10,208 bases of DNA, taken from NCBI GenBank assembly GCA_946549475.1, contig CAMNQO010000050.1, positions 1 through 10,208 on the forward strand. The letters run 5' to 3'. Source of the DNA: an uncultured Bacteroidales bacterium (GTDB taxonomy: Bacteria > Bacteroidota > Bacteroidia > Bacteroidales > UBA932). Shown one piece after another: positions 1-6,899 of this stretch (positions within the stretch are counted from its first letter, which is position 1; every line of letters starts with the position of its first letter). A model generated the notes under the pieces. That model had not been told where the DNA came from. It worked only from the letters and a program-made list of their open reading frames with translations, and did not search any database. The position numbers and the translations under genes are program-made.

Positions 1-996
1 GTCCCCGCCTTCCTCTTCGCCGTCTGGAACATCGGTTACCAGCACAGCCTCGCCTTCGGCCTGAAGGACTGGGGATTCTGGAACATCGTCGGTTACGGTC
101 TGGTGAAAATCATTCCCCTCTACCTCGTGACCTACATCGTCGGTCTGGGCATCGAGTTTACCTCCGCCCAACTCCGCGGACACGAAGTGAACGAGGGCTA
201 CCTCGTAACGGGCTTCATCCTGCCGCTGATCGTCCCCGTGGACGTTCCCCTCTGGATGCTGGCCGTCGCCACCGCCTTCGCCGTCATCATCGGCAAGGAA
301 GTTTTCGGCGGTACCGGCATGAACATCTGGAATCCGGCCCTCATCGCCCGTGCCTTCCTCTTCTTCTCCTATCCGAGCAGTATGTCCGGCGACTACGCCT
401 GGATCGGCGGTCTGCAGAAGGCTTCCGAGGGCGGAATCCCCTGGGCCAGCGGAGCCGGCGCCGTCGTGGACGGCTTCTCCGGCGCCACGCCCCTGGCCAA
501 CGCTTCGATGGAAGGACTTTCCGCGCACGGCTACAATTTCTGGAATCTGTTTGTCGGCAACATCCCGGGAGCCGTCGGTGAGACTTCGGCCATCGCCATC
601 CTCCTGGGTGCCGTCATTATTGTCTGGACCGGCATCGCCAGTTGGAAGATTATGGTCTCCGGCATCGCGGGCGGCCTGCTCGTGGGCTGGCTCGGCTACA
701 TCGGCGGAGCCACCGACATCCCCTGCTGGTACCAGTTGGTGATGGGCGGTTTCCTCTTCGGCATCGTCTTTATGGCGACCGACCCGGTCACCTCCGCCCA
801 GACCGAATGCGGCAAATGGATTTACGGCTTCCTGGTCGGCGCCGTCTGCGTCGTCGTCCGCCTCTTCAACCCCGGTTATGCCGAGGGTATGATGCTGGCC
901 ATCCTGCTGATGAACACCTTCGCCCCGCTCATCGACCACTGCGTCATCAACGCGAGCATCCGGCGTCAGGCCCGCAAGAAAGTAAAAATCGCTTAA
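1..996 (+). CDS. nqrB: Na+-translocating NADH:quinone reductase subunit B (5' partial)
   Basis: Membrane subunit of the Nqr sodium pump. It carries covalent FMN and riboflavin and contains the quinone-reduction and Na+-translocation path. The frame is open from base 1, so the true start lies upstream; 331 residues are visible and, compared with Vibrio NqrB (about 410 aa), roughly 60 N-terminal residues are missing. The GTG at 103 is internal, not the start. Family motifs seen are HEVNEG, the Gly-rich KEVFGGTG followed by NPAL (the region where Vibrio korormicin/HQNO-resistance mutations map), and DGFSGAT, whose Thr (codon 487-489) is the expected site of FMN attachment by ApbE. FMATDPV and NPGYAEGMMLAIL near the C terminus are also typical. 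Many hydrophobic segments fit a polytopic membrane protein. The TAA is 13 bp before nqrC, consistent with one operon. Identification is very secure. Confidence 0.97.
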   Translation, partial: VPAFLFAVWNIGYQHSLAFGLKDWGFWNIVGYGLVKIIPLYLVTYIVGLGIEFTSAQLRGHEVNEGYLVTGFILPLIVPVDVPLWMLAVATAFAVIIGKEVFGGTGMNIWNPALIARAFLFFSYPSSMSGDYAWIGGLQKASEGGIPWASGAGAVVDGFSGATPLANASMEGLSAHGYNFWNLFVGNIPGAVGETSAIAILLGAVIIVWTGIASWKIMVSGIAGGLLVGWLGYIGGATDIPCWYQLVMGGFLFGIVFMATDPVTSAQTECGKWIYGFLVGAVCVVVRLFNPGYAEGMMLAILLMNTFAPLIDHCVINASIRRQARKKVKIA

Positions 997-1009
997 TATA
1001 TTATAAGGT

Positions 1010-1735
1010 ATGAATACGAACAGCAATGTATATACGGTCATCTACACGACAGTCATCTGCGTGCTGGTTGCGGCGATTCTTGCTTTCGTCTCCCAGGCTC
1101 TCGGTCCCCGTCAGGAGGCCAACGAGAAGGCGGAGACCATCAGCCAGATTCTGACGGCCGCCCGCTTCGGCGAGAAAGCCGAGTGGGACAGCAAAGGCAA
1201 TGACGCCGTGCTTGACTTCTACAAGGAAAATGTGGCCGAGGCCTATACGGTCGATGCCGAGGGCGTGAAAAACGGCACCCTCGACATCTCCAAGGCGGAA
1301 ATCGTCACGGTCTCCGGCCTCAAGAAAGAAAACTACGCCATCAAGGACGCCGCGCAGCTGGCGCTCCCCGTCTATCGCTTCAAAAACGGCGTGACGGTCC
1401 TGCCCATCTACGGCGCCGGGCTCTGGGGTCCCATCTGGGGCTACCTGGCCTTTGCCCAGGACGGCAAGACGCTGGTCGGCGCCTATTTCGACCACGAGAG
1501 CGAGACGCCGGGTCTGGGCGGAAAGATCAAGGATGATCCCGCCTTCCAGGCCCAGTTCGACGGCAAGAACGTCAACTTTGACGACGCCGCAGCCTTCGCC
1601 ATCGTCAAGGGCGGCGCCCCGGCCGGCAAGACCAACGCCATCGACGCCATCACCGGCGCGACGATGACCTCCAAAGGCCTCGACGAAGCCATCAATGTAT
1701 GGCTCCAGGCCTACAAACCCGTACTTAACAGATAG
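1010..1735 (+). CDS. nqrC: Na+-translocating NADH:quinone reductase subunit C
   Basis: 241-residue flavoprotein subunit of the Nqr pump that relays electrons between the iron-sulphur site at NqrD/NqrE and the FMN of NqrB. One N-terminal transmembrane helix (about residues 8-29) anchors a large FMN-binding domain, expected on the outer side of the inner membrane. Its signature is HESETPGLGG (162-171), followed by the flavinylation motif TGATMTS, in which Thr218 (codon 1661-1663) should receive FMN through a phosphodiester bond made by ApbE. The first motif position is Thr rather than the more usual Ser, which the flavinylation motif allows. The ATG at 1010 has only an AAGG one base upstream, so it has no usable Shine-Dalgarno site, as is common in Bacteroidota. 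The stop codon overlaps the ribosome-binding site of nqrD. Length is slightly below the Vibrio protein (about 257 aa). Confidence 0.96.
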   Translation: MNTNSNVYTVIYTTVICVLVAAILAFVSQALGPRQEANEKAETISQILTAARFGEKAEWDSKGNDAVLDFYKENVAEAYTVDAEGVKNGTLDISKAEIVTVSGLKKENYAIKDAAQLALPVYRFKNGVTVLPIYGAGLWGPIWGYLAFAQDGKTLVGAYFDHESETPGLGGKIKDDPAFQAQFDGKNVNFDDAAAFAIVKGGAPAGKTNAIDAITGATMTSKGLDEAINVWLQAYKPVLNR

Positions 1736-1741
1736 GAGGAG
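1734..1741 (+). promoter_or_regulatory. Strong Shine-Dalgarno site for nqrD
   Basis: AGGAGGAG lies 6 nt before the nqrD ATG (1748) and overlaps the last two bases of the nqrC stop codon. Most Bacteroidota genes lack such a site, and nqrC and nqrE in this operon have none, so the match stands out. It fixes the nqrD start and suggests efficient initiation by ribosomes that have just finished nqrC. Confidence 0.75.
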
Positions 1742-1747
1742 AACACA

Positions 1748-2356
1748 ATGGATGCAAAATTGAAAGAAACCATTCTCAACCCCATCTTCAAAGGCAACCC
1801 CATTACCGTCCTGGTGCTGGGTATCTGCTCTTCGCTGGCCGTCACGGTCGAGATGAAGGGCGCCTGCGTGATGGCCCTGTCCGTGACCCTTGTCACCGGA
1901 CTTTCCAGCCTGGTCTGCTCCCTCTTGCGCAAGACCATCCCCAACCGGGTCCGCATCATCATCCAACTGGTCGTCGTGGCCCTGATGGTGATTCTCGTGG
2001 ACCAGTTCCTCAAAGCCTACGCTTACGGCATCGACAAGCAACTCAGCGTGTATATCGGCCTGATCATCACGAACTGTATCGTGATGGGCCGCATCGAGGC
2101 CTTCGCCCTGATGAACAAGCCGGTTCCCGCCCTGCTCGACGGTATGGCCAACGGTGTCGGCTACGGCCTCATCCTCGTCGTGGTCGCCTTCTTCCGCGAA
2201 CTGCTCGGCTCGGGCACCCTCTTCGGATTCCCGGTCCTCTCCGCGATCGGATATGTCAACAACGGCCTGGTCATCCTGCCTCCGATGGCGCTGATTCTGC
2301 TCGGCTGCATCGTCTGGGTCCAGCGTGCCATCCAGAAAGACCTTCAGGAAAAATAA
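1748..2356 (+). CDS. nqrD: Na+-translocating NADH:quinone reductase subunit D
   Basis: 202-residue integral membrane subunit of the Nqr complex, homologous to NqrE and to RnfE/RnfA. NqrD and NqrE are arranged as inverted-topology partners that hold an iron-sulphur centre inside the membrane, which passes electrons from NqrF to NqrC. The conserved cysteines are present: Cys27 in LGICSSLAVT and Cys110 in ITNCIVMGR, matching Cys29 and Cys112 of the Vibrio protein with a constant offset of two. Other family features are NPIFKGNP near the start, RIEAFA (115-120) and FFRELLGSG (148-156). The protein is hydrophobic throughout, with about six predicted membrane helices. Neighbouring nqrC, nqrE and nqrF, together with the absence of rnfB/rnfC, rule out an Rnf complex. 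Confidence 0.96.
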   Translation: MDAKLKETILNPIFKGNPITVLVLGICSSLAVTVEMKGACVMALSVTLVTGLSSLVCSLLRKTIPNRVRIIIQLVVVALMVILVDQFLKAYAYGIDKQLSVYIGLIITNCIVMGRIEAFALMNKPVPALLDGMANGVGYGLILVVVAFFRELLGSGTLFGFPVLSAIGYVNNGLVILPPMALILLGCIVWVQRAIQKDLQEK

Positions 2357-2374
2357 TCAAGCGGCTACAGAATT

Positions 2375-2989
2375 ATGGAATACATCAGTTTATTTGTAAA
2401 GTCTATCTTCGTTGACAATATGATTTTTGCGTACTTCCTGGGTATGTGCTCATACCTGGCGGTATCCAAAAATGTCAAGACAGCCAACGGACTGGGACTG
2501 GCCGTCATCTTCGTGCTGCTGGTCACGCTCCCCATCAACTACCTGCTCTACACCTATGTCCTCAAACCCGGCGCCCTCGCCTGGATGGGCGAAAGTTTCG
2601 CCGGACTGGACCTGAGTTTCCTCAGTTTCATCGTCTTCATCGCCCCCATCGCCGCCATCGTACAGATCGTCGAGATGGTCGTGGAGAAATTCGCACCTTC
2701 CCTATACTCATCCCTGGGTATCTTCCTGCCGCTGATCGCCGTGAACTGCTCCATCCTCGGAGGTTCCCTCTTCATGCAGAACAAAGACTTCATCAATGTC
2801 GGTGAATCGGCCGTCTATGCCCTCGGTTCGGGCATCGGCTGGTGGCTGGCCATCGTCGCCCTCGCGGCCATCCGCGAGAAAATGGCCTACGCCCATGTTC
2901 CCGCCCCCCTCAAGGGCTTGGGGATCACCTTCATCACCGTCGGCCTGATGGGTATGGCCTTCATGACCTTTATGGGTATTTCATTGTAA
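2375..2989 (+). CDS. nqrE: Na+-translocating NADH:quinone reductase subunit E
   Basis: 204-residue membrane subunit, the paralogous partner of NqrD. The two bind the intramembrane iron-sulphur site between them. The key cysteines are Cys25 in FLGMCSYLAVS and Cys125 in AVNCSILGG, corresponding to Cys26 and Cys120 of Vibrio NqrE. The N-terminal FVDNMIFAYFLGMC (12-25) and the central EKFAPSLYSSLGIFLPL (104-120) are diagnostic of the family. About six hydrophobic helices are visible. The ATG at 2375 follows nqrD by 18 bp and has no Shine-Dalgarno-like sequence; no alternative start fits the conserved N terminus. The stop (2987-2989) is followed directly by the strong ribosome-binding site of nqrF. 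Confidence 0.96.
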   Translation: MEYISLFVKSIFVDNMIFAYFLGMCSYLAVSKNVKTANGLGLAVIFVLLVTLPINYLLYTYVLKPGALAWMGESFAGLDLSFLSFIVFIAPIAAIVQIVEMVVEKFAPSLYSSLGIFLPLIAVNCSILGGSLFMQNKDFINVGESAVYALGSGIGWWLAIVALAAIREKMAYAHVPAPLKGLGITFITVGLMGMAFMTFMGISL

Positions 2990-2990
2990 A

Positions 2991-2998
2991 AGAGGAGG
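2991..2998 (+). promoter_or_regulatory. Strong Shine-Dalgarno site for nqrF
   Basis: AGAGGAGG starts two bases after the nqrE stop codon and ends 7 nt before the nqrF ATG at 3006. This is a second near-perfect Shine-Dalgarno match in an operon whose other visible intergenic junctions lack one. It supports the chosen nqrF start and efficient initiation of the NADH-oxidising subunit. Confidence 0.75.
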
Positions 2999-3005
2999 AA
3001 CGATT

Positions 3006-4280
3006 ATGAGCAAAACCATATTGATATCGGTCATCCTGATGGTGGTGGTCATCCTGCTGCTGGTAGCGCTGCTGCTGATTGTCAAAAGCGCGCTGACCCC
3101 CAAGGGCAAGGTAAAAATCTCCATCAACGATGGCAAGAAAGAAGTCGAGGTCACGCCGGGCGGCAACCTGCTGAACACCCTGGCCGAACAGAAAATCTAC
3201 CTGCCCTCCGCCTGCGGCGGAAAAGGCAACTGCGGACAGTGCAAGTGCCGCGTAGTCGAAGGCGGCGGAGAAATCCTGCCCACCGAAGTCGGTTTCTTCA
3301 ACCGCAAGCAGATTCAGGACCACTGGCGCCTGGGCTGCCAGGTGAAAGTCAAGGAAGACCTCAAGATTGTCATCCCTGACTCCGCCCTCTCCGTCAAGAA
3401 ACTCGAATGCGAAGTCATCAGCAACGACAATGTAGCGACCTTCATCAAGGAATTCACCGTCAAACTGCCGGAAGGCGAACACCTCGAGTTCAAGAGCGGT
3501 GAATACATCCAGATCGACATCCCCAAGTACGAACTGGACTTCAAGGACATCGCCGTGGGCGAAGAGTATCGCGGCGACTGGGAGAAATTCGGTTTCTTCA
3601 ACCTGCACGCCTCCAACCCCGAAGCGACCATCCGTGCCTACTCGATGGCCTCGTATCCGGGAGAGAAGGGCATCATCAAGCTCAACGTGCGTATCGCCAC
3701 GCCTCCGTTCGACCGCAGCGTGCCCCGTGAACTGGGACCGAAACTCCTGCCCGTCAACCCGGGTATCGCCTCCTCCTATGTCTTCACCCGCAAACCGGGC
3801 GACAAGGTCATCATCAGCGGTCCTTACGGTGAGTTCCTCCTGCCGGAGGGCGACCCGGACGATCAGGAATACATCTTTGTGGGCGGCGGCGCCGGTATGG
3901 CTCCCCTCCGTTCCCACATCATGGAACTGTTCAAGACACGGCACACCAAAAAGCAGGTCCGTTTCTTCTACGGTGCCCGTGCCCTGGTCGAAGCCTTCTA
4001 TCTGGAAGATTTCGCCGAGATCGAGCGGGAGAATCCCAACTTCCACTTCTATCTCGCCCTCGACCGTCCTGATCCCGCCGCGGATGCGGCCGGTGTGAAG
4101 TACACCGCCGGATTTGTCCACAATGTGATGTTCGAGACTTATCTCAAGAACCACGAAGCCCCCGAAGACATCAAGTACTTCATGTGCGGTCCTCCGATGA
4201 TGGTGGGCGCCGTGAACAACCTGCTGGACTCCCTGGGCGTCGCACCCGAGAACATCCTCTACGACAACTTCGGCGCATAG
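3006..4280 (+). CDS. nqrF: Na+-translocating NADH:quinone reductase subunit F (NADH dehydrogenase, FAD and 2Fe-2S)
   Basis: 424-residue electron-entry subunit of the Nqr pump. It oxidises cytoplasmic NADH, with hydride passing to FAD and electrons to a 2Fe-2S centre. Domains in order: an N-terminal membrane anchor (about residues 4-27); a plant-type ferredoxin domain with Cys70, Cys76, Cys79 and Cys111, the same numbering as in Vibrio NqrF; a ferredoxin-reductase FAD domain with RAYS (210-213) and GPYGEF (272-277); and an NADH-binding domain with GGGAGMAPLRS (293-303) and CGPPMM (394-399). The C terminus YDNFGA has the aromatic residue (Phe422) that normally lies near the FAD ring. The length is about 16 residues above Vibrio (407-408 aa). 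It is the last gene of the operon: the TAG is followed by a hairpin terminator 42 bp on. RnfB and RnfC lack this FAD architecture, which confirms Nqr. Confidence 0.98.
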   Translation: MSKTILISVILMVVVILLLVALLLIVKSALTPKGKVKISINDGKKEVEVTPGGNLLNTLAEQKIYLPSACGGKGNCGQCKCRVVEGGGEILPTEVGFFNRKQIQDHWRLGCQVKVKEDLKIVIPDSALSVKKLECEVISNDNVATFIKEFTVKLPEGEHLEFKSGEYIQIDIPKYELDFKDIAVGEEYRGDWEKFGFFNLHASNPEATIRAYSMASYPGEKGIIKLNVRIATPPFDRSVPRELGPKLLPVNPGIASSYVFTRKPGDKVIISGPYGEFLLPEGDPDDQEYIFVGGGAGMAPLRSHIMELFKTRHTKKQVRFFYGARALVEAFYLEDFAEIERENPNFHFYLALDRPDPAADAAGVKYTAGFVHNVMFETYLKNHEAPEDIKYFMCGPPMMVGAVNNLLDSLGVAPENILYDNFGA

Positions 4281-4321
4281 CCTTCCGCCCCGGCAAACGG
4301 GCTGAAAAGTTGCAATTTCAC

Positions 4322-4361
4322 AAAAAAGTCAAGAAAAAGAAAAATTTTTCTTGACTTTTTT
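4322..4361 (+). terminator. Probable intrinsic terminator of the nqr operon
   Basis: A perfect 17-bp inverted repeat, left arm 4322-4338 (AAAAAAGTCAAGAAAAA) and right arm 4345-4361, separated by a 6-nt loop (GAAAAA). The right arm ends in six T's, giving a U-tract in the transcript. Only three base pairs are G:C, in the GTCAAG core, so the stem is long but A/T-rich and differs sharply from the GC-rich surroundings. Its position 42 bp after the nqrF stop supports transcription termination. Near-symmetry (A-run before, T-run after) would let it act on either strand, but no convergent gene exists here. Confidence 0.65.
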
Positions 4362-4390
4362 AGTTTTCTCATTTTGGGCCTCTACATTTG
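4360..4390 (+). promoter_or_regulatory. Candidate Bacteroidota promoter for the fimbrial-type gene pair
   Basis: The -7 box TACATTTG (4383-4390) matches the Bacteroidota consensus TAnnTTTG exactly. A TTAG at 4360-4363 matches the TTTG -33 box at three of four positions with a 19-bp spacer. Transcription would begin near 4397, leaving an A-rich leader of about 20 nt before the ATG at 4418. The -33 box overlaps the last two bases of the upstream hairpin. The call rests on motif and spacing only. Confidence 0.55.
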
Positions 4391-4417
4391 CGGCATGACC
4401 ATAATACGTCAAACAAA

Positions 4418-5578
4418 ATGAAAAAAATGCGATGGACAGCCCATGCGGCGCGTACGGCAGACACAGTGTCAAAAGCGGAAGTTTTCACTGGCTTCCTATC
4501 CCAAGGAGAGGAGTCTCCCCTCCGAGCATTTGCCGCCGCGTCACATCATTCCCACATTAGTTATTTGCTTGCTTTACTCCTTTGGACTGTCCCGCTCTGC
4601 CTTTGTGGCTGCCGGAAAGCAGCGCCCGGGACGGGTCCTGACTTCGAGGCGGCCCCGAAGTGCAGTTGCACGCTGGCCCTGAAAATGCCAGCCTCCCGGG
4701 CGGCCGGCATTCCCGCAGACACACTGGACATCTTCGCCTACGACCCTGCCAACGGCTACCGCATCGACTCGTATTCGCGCATCGCCGGCGCACAGGAGAT
4801 CCGGCTGACCCTGACCACCGGTCCCAAAAGACTCGTCATCCTCTCCGGCATGGCTCCCGGCCGGCTGACATACAACGACATCGTTACCCTTGAGCATCTG
4901 AAAAAATGTTGCGGACGGCTGGAAGAAGAAGATCCGGAGCATCCCCTGCTCAGCGGAATGACCGACCTGGATGCCGGCGTTGATCCCCGGTCCGAAGTCT
5001 GCCTGACACCTTTGCTCACCCGCATCCGCATCTCGCACCTGGCCGCCGATTTCACGGACCGCTCCTACGCCGGTGCCGTCGTTGACAGCGTCGCCATCTA
5101 CCTGACCAATGTCAACTGCCGTTGTCCTTTACTGGAAGGAGACGGCATACGGGCGGAGCAGTTCTGCAACTGCGGACGCTGGAGCGATGCAGACCTCCGG
5201 CGGTTTGTCACGCCCGCCATGCTGCGCTTCAACATAGAAGGACGGCTCGGGACCTCGCCCCGCAGCATCGGGAGCAGCCTGTACTGCTACCCCAACCAAA
5301 ATCCGCAGGAGGAAATCGGAAGTCTGTTCACACGCCTGGTCGTCGAATGCCGCATCGACGGGGAGCGTTTCTACTATCCGGTCAATATCGGACACGGGGA
5401 CGGGGAGGTTGCCGGAGCGGCCCGGGGAATCGCACGGGGCAAGACCTATGACTTCGACATCACCCTGCGCCATCTGGGCAGCCGTGATCCCGACACGGTG
5501 GTCGAACTCGCCCGCACCGGAATCGTCATCCGGACAGAAGAATGGGAAAACCTGGAAGAAAAATATGAAAGATACTGA
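4418..5578 (+). CDS. FimB/Mfa2-like fimbrial anchor lipoprotein
   Basis: 386-residue predicted lipoprotein resembling the FimB/Mfa2 family, which anchors and limits the length of Bacteroidales fimbriae at the outer membrane. A hydrophobic segment (about 47-63) ends in the lipobox LCGC with Cys65 as the lipidation site. The mature part has the expected two-domain pattern: an early DTLDIFAYDP strand (101-110), PLLTRIRIS (198-206), then LYCYPN (288-293), RFYYPVNIG (317-325), GKTYDFDITL (341-350) and GSRDPD (354-359), ending in a Trp-containing strand. I chose ATG 4418 because it follows the A-rich leader AAACAAA; a TTG at 4388 lies inside the promoter. Oddly, about 46 residues precede the signal-peptide core, with no other in-frame ATG. 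The mature protein has 12 cysteines. The last 14 nt overlap the next gene. The family call is by motif memory; the partner fimbrillin is not in view. Confidence 0.72.
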   Translation: MKKMRWTAHAARTADTVSKAEVFTGFLSQGEESPLRAFAAASHHSHISYLLALLLWTVPLCLCGCRKAAPGTGPDFEAAPKCSCTLALKMPASRAAGIPADTLDIFAYDPANGYRIDSYSRIAGAQEIRLTLTTGPKRLVILSGMAPGRLTYNDIVTLEHLKKCCGRLEEEDPEHPLLSGMTDLDAGVDPRSEVCLTPLLTRIRISHLAADFTDRSYAGAVVDSVAIYLTNVNCRCPLLEGDGIRAEQFCNCGRWSDADLRRFVTPAMLRFNIEGRLGTSPRSIGSSLYCYPNQNPQEEIGSLFTRLVVECRIDGERFYYPVNIGHGDGEVAGAARGIARGKTYDFDITLRHLGSRDPDTVVELARTGIVIRTEEWENLEEKYERY

Positions 5579-6833
5579 TTACAGATTGAGGCTCTGCCGT
5601 TTGTGTACGGGAAGGGCCGTGATGCTGATGTTCCTGCTTGCGTCCGCCTGTATGCGGGAACCGTCGGGTGCGGACATGCCTGGTGCGAGAAAACACGCCC
5701 GGATCCATATCCAGGCTTGCTCCGCCGAAGACAAGGCTTTGCTGCCTGACGAGGACAAACTGACAGACCTCAATCTTTTTGTATTCAACGGCAGCGTCAC
5801 CGAGCATGCGCTGTACATCGAGGGGCCCCGGATGCAGCAGATCCTCTCCGGTGAGCCTGTCCGGCTGGACCTGGTCTGCGGCTGCCGCTACCGCATCCTG
5901 GCCTGCGCCAATCTGGGCTACGACCTCCGCCCGGCCGGTTTGGAACAACTGATGCGCTACCGGTACTATCTCGCCTGGCCCGACGAATACGGCCCCGGCA
6001 TGGTGATGAGCGGCATGACGGAAGCCCTGGTGGAAGAAGACACGGACATACAGTTGATGCTCAGACGGCTGATGGCCAAAGTCAGCGTCAGCATCGACCG
6101 TAGCGGACTCAACCCGGATGTCCGGATGGAGTGCCGGCAACTGCGGATCGGTAACTGCCCCCGCTGGGCGACGCCTTTCGCGCAGAGCGGCGTCCTGGGG
6201 ACGGACGATGTGTTCGGCTCCGGCTTCACGCTCACACGCGACCAGTGCATCCCGCTCAATCCCCGCGACAAGCGCCCCGTCAGCGATGAAGTCAGTCTCT
6301 ATGTCATGGAAAACTTGCAGGGAGACTCTCCGTCGCTGGGCACATGGGCAGAGGCGTATTTCGACTACCTCAGCGACTCGCTCTGCACTTTGGCCGACCA
6401 GTACCTTGTCTATCGTTTCCGGCTGGAAGAGAACGGCCGTTTCGACATCCGGAGGGGCTGTCACGCGCACATCCGCATCTGTCCGGCGGGAGACGGGCTG
6501 GGTACGGACGGATGGCGGGTGGATCGGGAAGGCGTGGGTTATCGGGACGACATCGGCTGGTACAAAGTCCATCCCGCCGACTACATCGAATGGGGCCTGG
6601 GCGAAGAAGTGACCATCCGTGCAGAATGTTTCCCCTCCGGGACCCGCTGCACATTCCGCCAGGAAAGCCTCTTCACCTACGGCACCGAGCGGGGGATGTT
6701 TGAATACCGCCTCGGCGAGGATGGCCGGTCCATCACGCTCAAGGCGCTCAAAAAGGGCAGCAGTATGGTGGACATCGACTTCGGGCCGCCCGTCAACGAC
6801 AGCCACTGGGTCCTGCTGGTTTGCGAGCCATGA
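5565..6833 (+). CDS. Lipoprotein resembling DUF4906/fimbrillin-associated proteins
   Basis: 422-residue predicted lipoprotein, co-transcribed with the preceding FimB/Mfa2-like gene and overlapping it by 14 nt, which suggests translational coupling. ATG 5565 gives a normal signal peptide: basic residues to Arg17, a hydrophobic core (about 18-27) and lipobox ASAC with Cys29. The frame is open upstream, but the earlier GTG/TTG codons lie inside the previous gene. Features seen are KLTDLNLFVFNG (65-76), typical of the first strand of fimbrillin folds; MSG (148-150); RRLMAKVSVSID (167-178), the usual mid-domain strand; and YVMENLQG (246-253), a motif I associate with DUF4906 and related fimbrial proteins. 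The C-terminal part (about 341-422) has a strand pattern with GEEVTIRA and ITLKALKKGS that could be an Ig-like domain (tentative). It has 14 cysteines including the lipidated one. A fimbrial tip or accessory role is inferred from its neighbour. Confidence 0.65.
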   Translation: MKDTDYRLRLCRLCTGRAVMLMFLLASACMREPSGADMPGARKHARIHIQACSAEDKALLPDEDKLTDLNLFVFNGSVTEHALYIEGPRMQQILSGEPVRLDLVCGCRYRILACANLGYDLRPAGLEQLMRYRYYLAWPDEYGPGMVMSGMTEALVEEDTDIQLMLRRLMAKVSVSIDRSGLNPDVRMECRQLRIGNCPRWATPFAQSGVLGTDDVFGSGFTLTRDQCIPLNPRDKRPVSDEVSLYVMENLQGDSPSLGTWAEAYFDYLSDSLCTLADQYLVYRFRLEENGRFDIRRGCHAHIRICPAGDGLGTDGWRVDREGVGYRDDIGWYKVHPADYIEWGLGEEVTIRAECFPSGTRCTFRQESLFTYGTERGMFEYRLGEDGRSITLKALKKGSSMVDIDFGPPVNDSHWVLLVCEP

Positions 6834-6850
6834 TAACTTCCGCCGAAAAC

Positions 6851-6881
6851 TTGGAAAATTATCGCTTTTTCCGTATATTCG
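6851..6881 (+). promoter_or_regulatory. Candidate Bacteroidota promoter for parE
   Basis: TTGG (6851-6854) and TATATTCG (6874-6881) match the -33 TTTG and -7 TAnnTTTG boxes with one mismatch each, 19 bp apart, the same spacing as the promoter before the fimbrial-type pair. Transcription would start near 6888, giving a leader of about 12 nt that contains a weak AGGAA (6890-6894) five bases before the parE ATG. A 6-bp inverted repeat (GGAAAA 6853-6858 with TTTTCC 6867-6872) fills the spacer. It could be an operator but may be chance in this A/T-rich patch. Confidence 0.45.
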
Positions 6882-6899
6882 CAGGTTATAGGAATAATT

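Noticed and set aside
103..105. GTG as the start of nqrB
   Set aside because: The frame is open to base 1 and the residues encoded by 1-102 match the NqrB family (early membrane helix), so the gene begins before the window.
1001..4154. Minus-strand frames of 346 and 394 codons opposite nqrC-nqrD and nqrF
   Set aside because: The + strand genes are certain from cofactor motifs. The antisense products are low-complexity, Asp/Gly/Val-rich translations typical of reversed GC-rich codons.
1..4280. Rnf complex instead of Nqr
   Set aside because: NqrD/NqrE resemble RnfE/RnfA, but the gene order, the NqrF-type ferredoxin-FAD-NADH protein and the absence of RnfB/RnfC-like genes identify Nqr.
4388..4390. 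TTG as start of the FimB/Mfa2-like gene
   Set aside because: It lies within the predicted -7 promoter box. The ATG at 4418 with an A-rich leader is far more plausible.
4443..4682. Alternative + strand frame with a basic N terminus and hydrophobic stretch
   Set aside because: It begins inside the lipoprotein gene, has no own promoter, and after the hydrophobic part it becomes Arg/Pro-rich shadow sequence. The other frame carries the lipobox and the family motifs. It is kept only as a hint of a possible old frameshift.
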